Positions 1-11,690 of a DNA stretch of 64,000 bases are shown here, piece by piece. Within the stretch, counting starts at the first letter, position 1; every line of letters begins with the position of its first letter. Position numbers and translations under genes: made by a program. Below the pieces are notes generated by a model that was not told where the DNA came from, made no database searches, and saw nothing but the letters and a program-made list of their open reading frames with translations. Source of the stretch: Eonycteris spelaea (Eukaryota; Chordata; Mammalia; Chiroptera; Pteropodidae); the NCBI GenBank assembly GCA_003508835.1, contig PUFA01000003.1, positions 12,253,501-12,317,500 of the forward strand. The letters run 5' to 3'.

Positions 1-359
1 TTAGCAAATAGAATTAGGTTCTTCTAGAATGTTTAAAGCTGTCCTGAACTTGAGTAGAAAAATTTCATATGTGTTTGTGTCTGTACACACACATTCATAC
101 TCACACATTACTTATAATATTTTTGGATTGACTTTGTATTGTAGGATATACATGGTAGGCAAAAAAATCTGAATAATTCATAGTAACATAAGACAAGGTC
201 TATGTCTTTTTAAGATCATAGTCTAAAGAGAAGTACCAAGGAAATACACATTTGCTATGAAAAAATCTAACATCTACAAAATCTTTTCTCCAAAAACTAA
301 ATGAAACAGGGATTCAAAATTTGTTTTGGAAACTATTTATTATAGTATTTATTTATTTA
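1..359. other. AT-rich unique sequence
   Basis: No repeat family or coding signal is recognised here. It holds a short imperfect TG/CA stretch at about 70-110 and ends at the first recognisable LINE-1 sequence. Confidence 0.5.
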
Positions 360-679
360 TTCAATATATATTTTTTGTTGTAATCATCCCCTCATCCTCC
401 CTTCTCTTTGACCACCGTCAGATTATTCTCTGCACCTGTGGGTCTGTTTCTGTTTTGTTTATTCATTTGTTTTGTTTTTTATACTCCACATATAAATAGA
501 ATCGTATGGTATTTATCTTTCTCTGACCGATTTCATTTAGCATAATATACTCTAGGTTCATCCATGTTGTCTCAAATGGCAAGATTTCATTCTTTTTGTT
601 GCTGAGTAATATTCTATTTGTGTGTATATACATATGTGCATATTACATTTTCTTTAGACAGAAACCTATTAATTGACAC

Positions 680-1067
680 CTAGGTTGCTTCCTTATCGTA
701 GCTATTTATAAATGATGCTGCAATGAATATAGAGTGAATATATCTTTTCAAATAGTGGTTTTGTTTTGTTTTGTTTTGTTTCAGATAAATACCTAGAAGT
801 GGAATTGTTAGGTCATATAACAGCTCTCTTTTTAATTTTTTGAGGATTCTCTCTACTGTTTCCATAGTGGCTGCACCAATTTACGATTTCACCAGCAGCA
901 TACAAGGGTTCTTCTATTTTTTCCACATCTTCTCCAGCACTTGTTATCTGTTGATTTTTTGTGATAGTCAGTCTGATAGGTGTGAGGTAGTATCTCATTT
1001 TTGTTTTGAATTGCATTTCCCTGATGATTAGTGATGTTGAGCATCTTTTCGTATGTCTGTTGGCCAT
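680..1067 (-). pseudogene. Relic of LINE-1 ORF2p C-terminal region
   Basis: Two overlapping minus-strand open stretches (1067-813 and 865-680) lie in different frames and together cover the last part of ORF2p, downstream of the reverse transcriptase. ORF2p is the endonuclease/reverse transcriptase of LINE-1. Here both enzymatic domains are absent and the frame is broken, so no functional product is expected. The second stretch holds the conserved [12 protein letters not shown] and PLLGIYLK motifs that identify it. Confidence 0.8.
759..781 (+). repeat. (TTTTG)n short tandem repeat
   Basis: A near-perfect pentanucleotide run lies within the LINE-1 3' region; on the LINE-1 sense strand it reads (CAAAA)n, replacing part of the ORF2/3' UTR junction. 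Confidence 0.9.
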
Positions 1068-1440
1068 CTGTATGTCCTTTTTGGAGAAATCTCTATTCAG
1101 GTCTTCTGCCCTTTTTAAAATGGATTGTTTTGTTTGTTTGTTTGTTTTTGTTTTATGGTGTTAAGTTGTATGAGTTCCTTATATATTTTAGATCTTAACC
1201 TTTTATAGGATATATCATTTGCAAATATCTTCTCCCATTCAGTAGACTGTCTTTTCATTTGGTGATTGTTTCCTTTACTTACAAAAACTTTTTAGTTTGA
1301 TGAAGTACCATTTGTTTATTTTTGCTTTTGTTGCCCTTGCACAAAGAGACAAAGTCATAAAGGTATTGTTAAGACCAGTGTCAAAAAGTGTACTGCCTAT
1401 GTTTTCTTCTAGAAGTTTTATTGTTCTAGTTCTTACAAAA

Positions 1441-2224
1441 TTTTTATTTTATTTTTTTAGAAAAACAGATTAAGGAGGTGGTTTCATAACCTCAGGATAA
1501 TGTATATTTTTAAACAATATAAAAAAATGAACAATCCAAAAGGAGATTGATATTGACTAATATTTAAGGATTTTTAAGGTTTTTATAAATAGTAATACAA
1601 ACCAACAAAAATGGCCAAAATAGTGGAATGTTTAAAATTTATAAATATATTTGCATATATACATGCACATTTATGCATATATGTGAAAATTAATGTCCCA
1701 TTAAAAGTATATTATGCAAAGGGCTCATTCATGTTTAAATGTTCAAAAATAATAAATGAAAATAAAAAGATACAAATTGTATATGGATTGATAATCAATG
1801 TTTTAAATATACACACATATAGTTTATACACATAAAATAAGAAAGTAATACCAAAATTAGTTTAGTGTTGATTTTTAAGTGATGTAATGAGTGAGTCTTT
1901 TCTCTTTTTTTTCTTGCTTAGTTTTTGACTTTTTTCTCCAAATTTCTACAATGACCCTGTATTCAATCTATTTTCTGAAAACTATGGGCATTTGAAAATG
2001 TGAATAGTTTCAAATGTAGTGAAGCAGCTCCACTTTAGCTCCATCCAGCCAAAGTCGTGACACCATATATGATTAGGTAAACCTGGATTCTGCCTAGATA
2101 CAGTGGATCCTCATATCCATGAATGTGAGTCTCCCCTCTGCCAAGTGGACAGTAAATTGTTATTTAGAAGACAGCCTGAAAGGATGTGTGTTCTACTAGA
2201 TAGAATTAAACACTACAATGACAG
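1441..2224. other. AT-rich sequence without recognised content
   Basis: Strongly AT-rich; several short open frames here (for example 1611-1835) are of the length expected by chance and have no recognisable domain. No repeat family recognised. Confidence 0.5.
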
Positions 2225-2400
2225 AAACATGAATTATGTTCATAATGTAGCAACTTACTTTCTGTTCAACTTTGAAAAAGTAATTTAACTTATGTGTTTC
2301 AGTTCCCATAAAATTGATGGTAATAATCTTTCTTTGTTAACAAAGTGCTTTGAAATCATGTGTGGCAAGTAATATATTACCAGAAAGTATTCTTATTTCA
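2225..2400 (+). mobile_element. Possible MIR SINE fragment
   Basis: The order of words resembles the MIR core and 3' half: a 'taatttaactt...gtttcagttccc' stretch (2280-2310), then a 'aaaattgatggtaataat' stretch, then 'aaagtgctttgaa'. MIR is an old tRNA-derived SINE mobilised by L2. Divergence is high and the 5' tRNA-like part is not clear. Confidence 0.45.
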
Positions 2401-4100
2401 CTTTGCATTGTAACCTCTCAGGAAAAGGATCTATGCATCATTGTGAGTATTTCAATGTACAATGTTAGAAAAAAAATGAGGAGATGATTGAGAATAATAT
2501 GGAAAATACTGTAATGCTCCTCTGTAAGTCAGTGTTATGAACTCACCTTGAATGTTGAATTGACTAATAGTACGTTTACATCAATGGGATGACAAATGTA
2601 AGGAAGTTCAGAGAAAGCACAGTGGCACCCTATTTGTGAAGGAGGCAGGGAAAAATAGAAGGTAATAGAACTTAGTACACAAAAATAGGACTATATTTCA
2701 AAACAGGCAACAGAATTGCAGCAAGTATGTACATATATAGTAAGAGAAATAAAAGGCTTATTTCTATCCTATGAGGACTTAAGTTTGATTGAAGGAATTT
2801 CAGTATAAATAAATGGGGGTACAATTTTACCAACTCGATTCCCAGGCTATTAGACTCACTGTTCAAGAGGTGGCAGAGAGAGAAGATATAAATTATAAAG
2901 AAAGGTTAAAACACAGAGATATATACATATTTGTTTGTATATATATTTGAATTGCAAGTGTGATATGAGCTTCTTTCTTTGATATGAGTGCCAATAGAGC
3001 AGAGTCATGTTTTTAGTGAGCTATTAATTGCCTTCTTGGTTGAGAATGACCCTGATCATTCTCCATAAAGCTTAACAGAAATGCATTCCTGAATTAATTA
3101 CATATTCTTATTGTTCCACTGGAGACTTATGTTTTATAAGGAATAAAATAAATATTAGTAAATATTTATTCATCATATGTGATAGCTTAGGACAATAATA
3201 CAAGATAACTTACCTAAAAACTATTTGTGAATCCTAAAATACTATATGAGTATTTCTATACTCTCTTATAGTCCCTTTGGAAATCAGAAGATTACATCTT
3301 TCTTGACAGTAAGGAAATTGCACCTATGATTATTAAGTTAAAACATTTGTCCCACCATAGTGGGACATAAAAATTCAGGAAATAGCATTTCTTTCTTATT
3401 GTTTTGTAGGTGGCATGTAGTGTGAATTCTGATAGTTTCGGCTTTGAATAAACCCATCAGTTACTATTCTGATAAAATTTGTAATTAATTTTCAGGATTT
3501 TTTCAGGATTTCCCTGTATACCAATATATATGGAAAAAAAGACACCAGACTTAAAACTGGCTTGGAGAAATAAATGAGGTAATTTTTGTATACATGGCAA
3601 AGCAAAATTTGAGGCATTTAAGACCTATCAATAAGTGATTTGATTTATCAGCAAATAGGAGATTTAATAGTTCACTATTATTTCAGTAATGTTCATCTAA
3701 TTACAAAATTCTCTAAGTGTCAGATTCCTACTATGTATCATCATGATAATAATAGCAAATTCATACGTGTTGAGATTACTGCAGATGAACAAGGATCATT
3801 GGTAACCTTCATTCCCACTTTTCTTCCCACCCACATTCTTCTCTAGTTGTCTCTGAAGACAACTACACCACATTGAATAGTTCCAGAATGAATTAGTCAC
3901 CAAATGCTTAAATACTCAATCTGTTTTACTTATTTTAATGTCTGCAATAATAAGACTTGGCAATTTTATACACTAGGGAATTACATGAAGCATTTAATGC
4001 TGATACAGTCTTTAGTGATCAATTTCTCTATAATAAGGCATACTAAACTCTCTTATATACCTGTCCAACATTATTTTTTATTCTTTACATATCTATGGTT
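2401..4100. other. Unique AT-rich sequence
   Basis: About 1.7 kb with no repeat family I recognise and no convincing coding sequence. The open frames (2672-2866 minus, 3640-3846 plus, 3904-4110 plus) are short, AT-driven and lack domain features. Confidence 0.5.
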
Positions 4101-4919
4101 GCAGGAATAAAAATAACATTTTGAGAGGCTTTCGATTTCCAGTTCTGAATGTGAGGAACTTGAAAGTGGCCACTCTGTCCTCCCAACAAGTATAAAGCTG
4201 AAGAGTTGAAAAAATCAACTCTTCTTGAATTCATAAAAGAGGGAGGGACACAGGGAAAACTTCTGCCGCCAAACCTGGAGAGACAAACAATCAAATGCAG
4301 GTCATTGTAGCCTACTGGAACACAAACTCACAGTGGAAACTGCCATAGGAACCAATGCCAGAATAGTTAAACCTGAACTAAAATTTATAAATTGCTGGAG
4401 GCTCAGCATGGACACAGTTAAGAGCTAAAAAGTCCAGGGGACTCAGTCGTAGGGTACCCACCACAATACTGTGAGATTTACTCCAGTATCCAACCAGGTT
4501 CCCACCATAAATATCTGATTAAAAAATCCCAAAGCTTTTGGCGGGGAATGGGAGAGGGAACCGTTCTGAAGTACTCCAGTGTTCTTAAGATGACCTCCCT
4601 TCAGAAGAAACTAGTTAATCAAAACCTAATCTTCTGGAGCATTATCAGAACCTAACTGACATGGAGAAAGGGGAATGCCGTGTAGCTCTATCCTCCCTCA
4701 TGGGAGAAGGGAAATACTGAACTTGAGCCTTCTCCAGCCATCCTATTCCACCCGGGATGGGGTTGGAGTAAGGACTGAAAAGCAGTGGCAAAGTTAACAG
4801 ACCAGAGGTATAAGCTTGCTAAAAGACTGAGATCTAATTATAGCACTATAGAAGACCCCCTTGCTCCCACACCTCACCACCACATTACTAAAGGACTGTT
4901 TATAGCAGTTTCTTTTACA

Positions 4920-5925
4920 AGATGCGTGTCAGGCTAACAAGAAGAAATTACAAGGCACACACAAAGACACTACACAGTTTGAAGAGACAAAACAAACGTC
5001 AAAATCAGACATGTCAGGGATGATGAAATTATCATACAGGGAATTTAAAACTAATATGATGAAATATACTATGGGTTCAAATTGATAAAATTGATGCATG
5101 AAAGAACAGATGGGCAATGTAAGCAGAGAGATGGAAATTCTAAAGAAGAACCAAAAGAACTGTTAGAGATAAAACAATACTGTAATGGAAATGAAGAATA
5201 ACTTTGATGGATTTATTAGCTAGAACACAGCTGAGGAAACAACTCTAGGCTTGAGTAGGTCTCAGTACAATCTTTAAAACTTAAAAGCAAAGAGACCAGA
5301 CTGAAAAAGAAGAAAGTAATAAAATACCCAAGGACTATGGACAAATACAAAAAGTGTAACACATGAGTCAATGGGACTACTGGAAGGAAAAACAAGGAAG
5401 AGAAAAAAATGTTTGAAACAATAGTGACTGGAAATTTTCCCAAATTATTTTCAGATGCCAAACCACAGATCCAGGAATCTCAGAGAACACTAAGCAGAAC
5501 AAATGTCAAGAAAATTACACCCAGGCATATTATATTCAAATTATAGAAGTTCAAAGATAAAAAAAAAAATCTGCAACATACATATGATGTATTATTATTG
5601 GATTGTACATTGAAGCTTATATAATTTTATTAAGCCACTAACACCCCAATAAATTTAATTTAAAAAAATTCTGAAAGAAGCAGAGGGTGGCTGTGGGGGT
5701 GGGAGGCGTGGACCATAACTATAGAAAAACAAATATAAGAATTACAATTGACTTCTCCTCAGAACCATGTAAGCAATAAGAGTGTAGAGCAAAATATTTA
5801 AAGGATGAGAGAAAAAAACTTGACCTAGAATTCTGCACTCTGTGGCATTATCCTTCAAAAATAAAGAAGAAACAGGTTTTCTCAGACGAAAGGAGAAAGG
5901 ACACAGATCACTCATATCAGAAATA
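4920..5925 (+). pseudogene. LINE-1 ORF1 relic
   Basis: The sequence follows old LINE-1 ORF1: a coiled-coil-like stretch rich in A, K and E codons (about 4980-5400), 'gaaattttcccaaattat' and the 'ccaggaatctcagagaac' segment (5430-5490), then the C-terminal part (5665-5925). The C-terminal part includes 'gacttctcctcagaaccatg' and 'cctagaattctgcactctg'. ORF1p is the RNA-binding chaperone of the LINE-1 particle. Stops and frameshifts interrupt it, and a short insertion splits it at about 5573-5655. Confidence 0.75.
5573..5655 (+). mobile_element. Short LINE-1 3'-tail insertion nested in the older LINE-1
   Basis: This piece interrupts an ORF1 word that continues on both sides. It contains 'gattgtacattgaagctta', 'taattttattaagccacta' and 'caccccaataaatttaatt', then an A-run. 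From memory this resembles the extreme 3' end of LINE-1 families common in bats. The flanks are similar ('aaaaaaaatctg' before, 'aaaaaaattctg' after), as expected for a target-site duplication from a heavily 5'-truncated LINE-1 insertion. The family assignment is from memory. Confidence 0.55.
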
Positions 5926-5929
5926 AAAG

Positions 5930-8200
5930 ATGGGACATACAGTTTCTATGGACACTAAAAGGGTAATAAAGGAGTACTATGAACAACTCTATGCCCACAA
6001 ATTTGATAACATAAATGAAAAGGACCAATTCTGTGAAAGACACAATTTGCCAGAATTCACAAAAAAAAAAAAAAAGAAAAAAAAGAAAAAAAGAAAGAAT
6101 CTAAATAGGCCTATTCTATTAAAGAAATTGAATCAGTAGTAAATAACCTTCCAAACAGAAAGCACCAGTCTCAAATGGGTTTACAGGTGAATTCTACCGT
6201 ACATTTAAAGGAGAAGTTATTTTAATCCTCTATAATCTCTTTAAGAGCACAGAAGCAGAGGGACTACTTTTAAATTTATTCTATGAGGGCAGGATTACCC
6301 TAATACCACACAGACAAAAACATTACAAGAAAAGAAAATCACAGTTCAATATCCCTTATGAGCATAGGTACAAAAATCCTCCCCCTAAATTTATTCCAAG
6401 TATGCAATGTTGGTTCAACGTTCAAAAATCAGTTATTGCAATTCATCACATCGATAACCTAAAAGAGAAAAAAATCACATCATCTTATCAATAGAAAAGA
6501 AAACATTTGACAAAATCTAACACTGATTTGTAATAAAACTCTCAGTAAACTAGACATAGGGGGGAACTTCCTCAACTTGATAAAGAATATCTACAAAATG
6601 CCTACAGCAAATATTTTACTTAATGGTAAGAAACTCAAAAGCTTTCCCACTAAAACAGGTACAAGGCAAGGATGTTTTCTCTTACCAATTATTTTCAATA
6701 TTACATTAGAAATTCTAATACAATAAGACAAGAAAAGACAATAAAAGGTATACATATTAAGAAAGAAGAAACAAAATCTGTCTTTGTTTGCAGGTGACCA
6801 TATCAAAAGATAACAAAATCCAAAATAATTGATTAAATTTCTCCTGGAATTATTAAGTGATTATAGCAGGTTTGCAGGATACAAGGTTTATATACAAAAG
6901 CCAATCCCTTCTTTATATATCAGCAATGAACAAGTGAAATTTGAAATTACAAACAAAATACCATTTACATTAGTCTTCAAATAAATTAAATATTTAGATA
7001 TAAATCTAACAAAACATGTACAAGATCTATAAGAGGAAACTACAAAGCTGATTAATGTAATCAAAAAATAAATAACTGGAGGGATATTTCATATTCATGG
7101 ATAGGAAAACTAAATACAGTCAAAATGTTGCTCCTTCCCAAATTGGTCTATAGAACCAATGCATTCCCAATCAAAGTCCCAGCACGTTGTTTTATGGGTG
7201 TCAACAAACTGGTTCTAAAATTTACATGGAAAGACAAGACCCGAATGGCCAACACAATATTGAAGGAGAAAAACAAAGTTGAGGCCTGACACTACTTGAC
7301 TTCAAGACTTACTAAAAAGCTACACTAATGAAGACATTGTGATATTGGTGAAAGAATAGACAGATATGTCAATGGGATATAATAAAGATCCCAGAAATAG
7401 ACTAACATAGATATAGTCTGTTGATCTTTGACAAAAGGCTAAAGGCAGCACAATGAGGCAAAGATAGTCTTTTAAATAAATGGTGTTGGAACAACTGGGT
7501 ATCCACATGCAAAAAAAAGAAAATCTAAACACATACTTTACATACTTCATAAAAATTAATTCAAAATGGATTCCAGACCTAAATATAAAATGCAAATCTA
7601 TAAAATCTCTATAAGATAACATAGGGTAAAACTTAGATGACCTTGGGCATGGCAATGATTTTTTTAGATATGACACCAAAGGCACATCTATTAAAAAAAA
7701 AAAAGTTTGACAAGCCAGACTTCATTCAAATTGAAAACTTCTGCTCTGTAAGAGACAATATAAAGAGAAAGAAAAGGGCCACAGACTGGAAGAAAATATT
7801 TGTAAAAAACATATCTGATAAAGAACTGTTATCCAAATATATAAAGAATGTTTTTAAATGCAACAGTAACGAAAACAATCAAATTAGAAGTTGGCTAAAT
7901 ATCTTACCAAAGAAGATATACTGATTGTACATAAGCATGTGAAAAGATTCTCCAGGTTATAGATCATCAGAGAAATGCAGACTAAAACAACAGTGAGATA
8001 CCACAACCCAATCTATTAGAATGGCCAAAAGCTGAAACAGTGCCAACACCAAATTCTAGCAAGGATGTAGAACAGTATTAACTATTGTTCATTGCCGGTG
8101 GGAGTGCAAAATGGTACAGCCACTTTGGAGGACAATTTTTTAGTTTTTAGAAAACTAAACATAGTCTAACTACACAATCCAACAAATTGTGCACCTATTT
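5930..8200 (+). pseudogene. LINE-1 ORF2 relic (reverse transcriptase to C-terminus)
   Basis: Recognisable ORF2p blocks occur in order: the linker with YEQLYAHKFDN (about 5970), the FTGEFYRTFK-type block (about 6185), then the segment around 6400-6560 with 'Q...STHHIDN' and 'IDAEKAFDK'-like words. These are followed by '[19 protein letters not shown]' (about 6620) and the catalytic region near 6780-6800. There the canonical F-A-D-D motif reads F-A-G-D (ggt gac). The downstream part has the WMDRKT-like and HKINSKW-type blocks, and an open stretch at 7637-7924. A pure A/AAG run at 6060-6095 is an expansion. The N-terminal endonuclease domain is absent. No active enzyme is possible. Confidence 0.8.
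6060..6098 (+). repeat. A-rich tract (A15 followed by GAAAA-type runs)
   Basis: An imperfect poly(A)/(AAAAG) tract inside the ORF2 relic, most likely grown by slippage after insertion. Confidence 0.8.
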
Positions 8201-8362
8201 CCCCAAAGAAGTTGCCAACTTATTTGCACTCAGCAATCAGCACCTGGACTGAATGTTTATAGCAACTTTATTCATAATTATCAAAACCTGGGAGGAGCCA
8301 ATGATGTCCTTTAGTTGGCGAATGGATTTTATCCAGACAATGGAATATTATTACGTGGTACT

Positions 8363-8382
8363 AAAAAAAAAAAAAAAAAAAA
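8363..8382 (+). repeat. A20 run in LINE-1 3' UTR
   Basis: Twenty A residues sit in the LINE-1 3' UTR just before the 'gagctatcaagccatgaaaa' segment. Because recognisable 3' UTR continues for another 500 bp, this is an internal expansion and not the element's poly(A) tail. Confidence 0.85.
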
Positions 8383-8885
8383 GAGCTATCAAGCCATGAA
8401 AAGAGTTGGAGGAAAGTTAAATGCATATTACTGAGTGAAAAAGCCAATCTGAAAAGGCTACATACTGTTATTTTAAGCATTCAACATTCTGGAAAATGGA
8501 AAACTAGAGAAAGTAAAAAGATCAGTGATTTTCAGTGATTATCAGTTGGAGGATTGATGAATAGTGGAACACAGAAGATTTAGGGGACAATGAAGATGCT
8601 CTGTATGAAACTGTAATTGGGGATACATGTCATTCTATATTTGCCCAAACCTATAGAATGTGCAACCGTTAAGCAACCTGTTAAGTAAGCAATGGACTTT
8701 GGCAATGATGATGTGCCAATGTAGGTTTTTCAGTTGTAATGTATGTATCACTCTAGTTGGGAAATGCTGATGGAGTGTTATGCATGTTTGAGGGCAGGGA
8801 TACATAGGATATCTCTGTATCTTCTGAATTGTTTGTGTGTGAATTTAAAACTGCTCTAAAAAGTTAAGTCAATTAAAACATTTGA

Positions 8886-11109
8886 ATAAATTATGTGGAA
8901 TACCCATACACTTGCTCCTAGAATATGGATCAAGCCGAACAACTTTTTTTGCCTACAATATAAGGTTATAATTGATTATCAAAGATACCAAGCTATTCAA
9001 GGTCCACTTGGATTTGGTCTGTGGTTGAGAAAGACCCTTGGATGTCACAGGAAAGTATGAGAAAGAGCTTTCCAGAAGTTGTTCCGATATTAACTACAAA
9101 TAATTTCAAATTAGAAAGTTATCTTAATGTTAGTAGCATATGTTACATTTGCATTTTGAAGTCTAACAACTCCTTCTGGAGCATCTCATTCAGATCACTG
9201 TTTTGAATAATAAACACTGAATTTTTATGGAATGGAAATTGTTCTTTAAAAGAGATAAGTAAGCAGAGGTTTTTTTTTTTGTTTTGTTTTGTTTTTTTTT
9301 TGATACAAATTACAAAGCTCTCTGTTTACTGCAGCTTAAGGTGAGGCTTCATATAGATCTGTTTTCTATCCCAGAACAATATATCAAAGAGGGAATAAGT
9401 ATGATGTAAATGGCTATCCTGTGCCTTGGTGTAAATAAGATTATTGGAGTTAAGAAAATTGTATAGAATCATTTTTTTGCTATCATAATACTCATAGACT
9501 CCTGTTTCATACTAGGGGGATTGACTTTGAACCAAACATATTTTAATGTAAGCTGCAATCCGTACCTGCTTCTCTTGGGCCTGTCTTTACTGTGGATTTC
9601 TTTACAATTGCACACTCCTCCCTGTTTGTATGAAGATGAATCTGTGCAAAGAAAATTAAATTATCTTAAAAAGAATGTAAAATCAATCTAAAGAGTGTTG
9701 TATTAACTCTTAAATAAAGGATTTCTAAGATCACCAAAAGTTTAGGCTTCCAGGTTGTAGGGTAGACAGCTCCCTATGCAACTGTATTTTTGTCATGACA
9801 AAAGGTGTTCTGATAAAAGAGTATCTTTCTAAAATTCCTACCATTTTTTCTTTGATTGAGTAGCTAATTCACTGTATTACCTAGAGAATAAGACCACTTC
9901 CTTACTTTATTTGCAGAAACCACTTTCTCTGTTTTCAGGCAGAGTGAAAGGTGGAGGACTGGATGAGAAGGGAGTCAGGAAAATATTGATTGGTGAGTAA
10001 AATTTTGTGGGAGAAGGAGAGCGAGGTCATTGACAACTCAAATTGTGTGAGGGCATTTCAGTTACGAAAGGAAAATTGCCAGCCCATTTCTGGCGCTAAA
10101 AGGCAAATGGAAATGATTCAGGAATGTGATTGTATTTCATTGCATTCAGACATAATAGTTATTAAAAAGAAATAACAACCTTGCTTCATGGCTACAGCAA
10201 TTTATGATTGACTACACTTTCTCTCAAGGAATTTAAAACTTAGCTAAATTCACAAGCATATATGGAGTTAAAACTGATGACAGAGTTAAAAAGAGATTTG
10301 CACTTGTAATTAATGACAAATGAACAGTGCAGAATACATGTGCTCTGACTTCACTATTTGGTGGCAAAGTCAGGGCAGGCTTCAGGGAAGTGGCATTTCT
10401 TTTGACCCCTCTTAGAAAGTCAGCAACAGTAGCAGCTAAAAATAAAAGAAGAATAAACAGCAGCTAAAAATAAAAGAAGAATAAACAGAAGAAATGTATT
10501 TTAAATTAATATTCAAATGATTTTGAAATATTCAAGTTGAGCTACTGTGAGCATCAGTAATTACACCAAAAAATGAGTAAATGTTATAATTATAACTGCA
10601 GTAAAAATTATCCAGCAGATTCAGGAAGAGGCTCTGCACAGCATATTGATCAGCAGTTATAGGGCTTGTCTTAAGGATGAAAGCAACCTAAAGAGAACAT
10701 AAATTCAATTCATTCACGTGGTGGATATTCCAGCAGCTGAGTCACAAGACTCTACAAGTTGCTAGCTTCAGGAATACCGGCTCCTACTGTTTACATCAAA
10801 TATAATAATCTTATATTAATACATTTTCTGGATTATACCATGGGGAGAAAAACTGCTCTCCATAGTTCTCTAAATTTCTCAATTCAAACCAGTTAGCTAA
10901 GGAAGTTTGGGTTAGAATCACTGTTCCGCGTTTATTAGCCCTAATCTAATTCTAAAATCATGCTAATCACATTGCAAATATTATGTCTAGGATTATAAAT
11001 TTAGACTTATAATAGTGATTAGGAGAAGAGAGAACACATCGCCTGCTACTCTACCTTTGTATACTTCCACTCTGCCTCTTGACCTCACCTGAGTCCTGAC
11101 ACTCACCCC
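8886..11109. other. Unique sequence, no recognised repeat except a short tandem duplication
   Basis: No coding signal. It contains a T-rich block (about 9269-9301) with TTTTG units. Small open frames at 9021-9206 and 9990-10175 have no recognisable domain. Confidence 0.5.
10431..10486 (+). repeat. Perfect 28-bp tandem duplication
   Basis: Two identical 28-bp units, 10431-10458 and 10459-10486, each beginning agcagctaaa and ending gaataaac. Absence of any mismatch in an otherwise old landscape points to a recent event. Confidence 0.95.
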
Positions 11110-11690
11110 AATCCCTGGACACAACTCTGATTTTAAATATAACTAGGCTGGCTGCTGGTGGTCTCTGCCTATTCTCACCACCCCGATCCTGTATTTCATG
11201 GCTTTCTTAAGACAGATGTTACATGGTTCCCTATCAGGTTAAGTCAAATTCCTCAGCACTGCAGTCTAGATTCTCCCCCATCAGAAACTATAAATACCTA
11301 ATGATTTTCTTGCAGAAGCCCTCAGATCTCATTGAAGGCCCCAGTTAACTGCCCACATCCTCACTTTCTGCAACCAATGAAGACAACTTCCAATAGCCTC
11401 CTTACACTCTATGCCTCTGTGACTCTTGTCCTGATAACTACACACCTGATCAACACACAGTCTTCTGAAAGGCTACTGGCTTCTGTAAATACAACTTAGC
11501 TCTTTAATTGACACCGTCTGAACTAATTTATTGAATTGCATCTTGTCTACCCAGCTCAGATTTTAATGTTCTTTAAAAAAAAGCAGTTTCTTAAGTGTGT
11601 GTGCAGTTCCCACAATACTTACCGCCCTGCAGTGTGTATAAAGTTGAATACATATTTATTGAGTGAATAAATGGGGAAATGAGCAATTGA
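11110..11690 (+). mobile_element. L2 LINE 3' end
   Basis: The segment follows the L2 3' UTR: C/T-rich words ('cctattctcaccaccccgat', 'cctcactttctgcaacc'), a 'cttgtctacccagctcagat' segment, then 'gttgaatacatatttattga' and 'gtgaataaatggg', the classic L2 3' terminus. L2 is a CR1-type LINE that died before the eutherian radiation. Internal identity is low, so the left edge is approximate. Confidence 0.65.

Larger units (their letters stand above)
360..1440 (-). mobile_element. LINE-1 (L1M-type) fragment: ORF2 3' end plus 3' UTR
   Basis: Read on the minus strand, 1067-680 encodes the degraded C-terminal end of LINE-1 ORF2. It includes the motif [15 protein letters not shown], close to the family's YDPAIPLLGIYPK. 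Further upstream (1440-1070) the reading matches the ORF2 stretch around '[20 protein letters not shown]' only with stops and shifts, as in old copies. Lower coordinates hold the 3' UTR with its Y-rich tract seen as purine-rich on the minus strand. The terminal poly(A) end is not evident near 360, so the 3' end is cut or decayed. A TTTTG run (759-781) and a TTTG run near 1127-1148 have expanded inside it. It is a dead copy; the subfamily (L1MA/L1MB range) is a guess. Confidence 0.9.
4100..8885 (+). mobile_element. Long decayed LINE-1 (L1M-type) with both ends present
   Basis: The parts appear in LINE-1 order on the plus strand: a 5' UTR-like leader (about 4100-4920), ORF1 (about 4920-5925, interrupted), ORF2 from the reverse transcriptase onward (about 5930-8200), and a 3' UTR (about 8230-8885). 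The UTR ends with the typical 'aaaactgctctaaaaa...' tail and an A-rich end. At about 4.8 kb it is shorter than an intact element of more than 6 kb, mainly because the ORF2 endonuclease region is missing between the end of ORF1 and about 5930. Frames are broken throughout and the reverse transcriptase catalytic motif is changed. It carries a later nested insertion at about 5573-5655. Confidence 0.9.

Noticed and set aside
7320..7685. 121-codon minus-strand frame, the longest in the window
   Set aside because: It is the antisense shadow of the LINE-1 ORF2 relic.
7637..7924. 95-codon plus-strand frame as a gene
   Set aside because: It is an open remnant of LINE-1 ORF2p, not an independent coding sequence.
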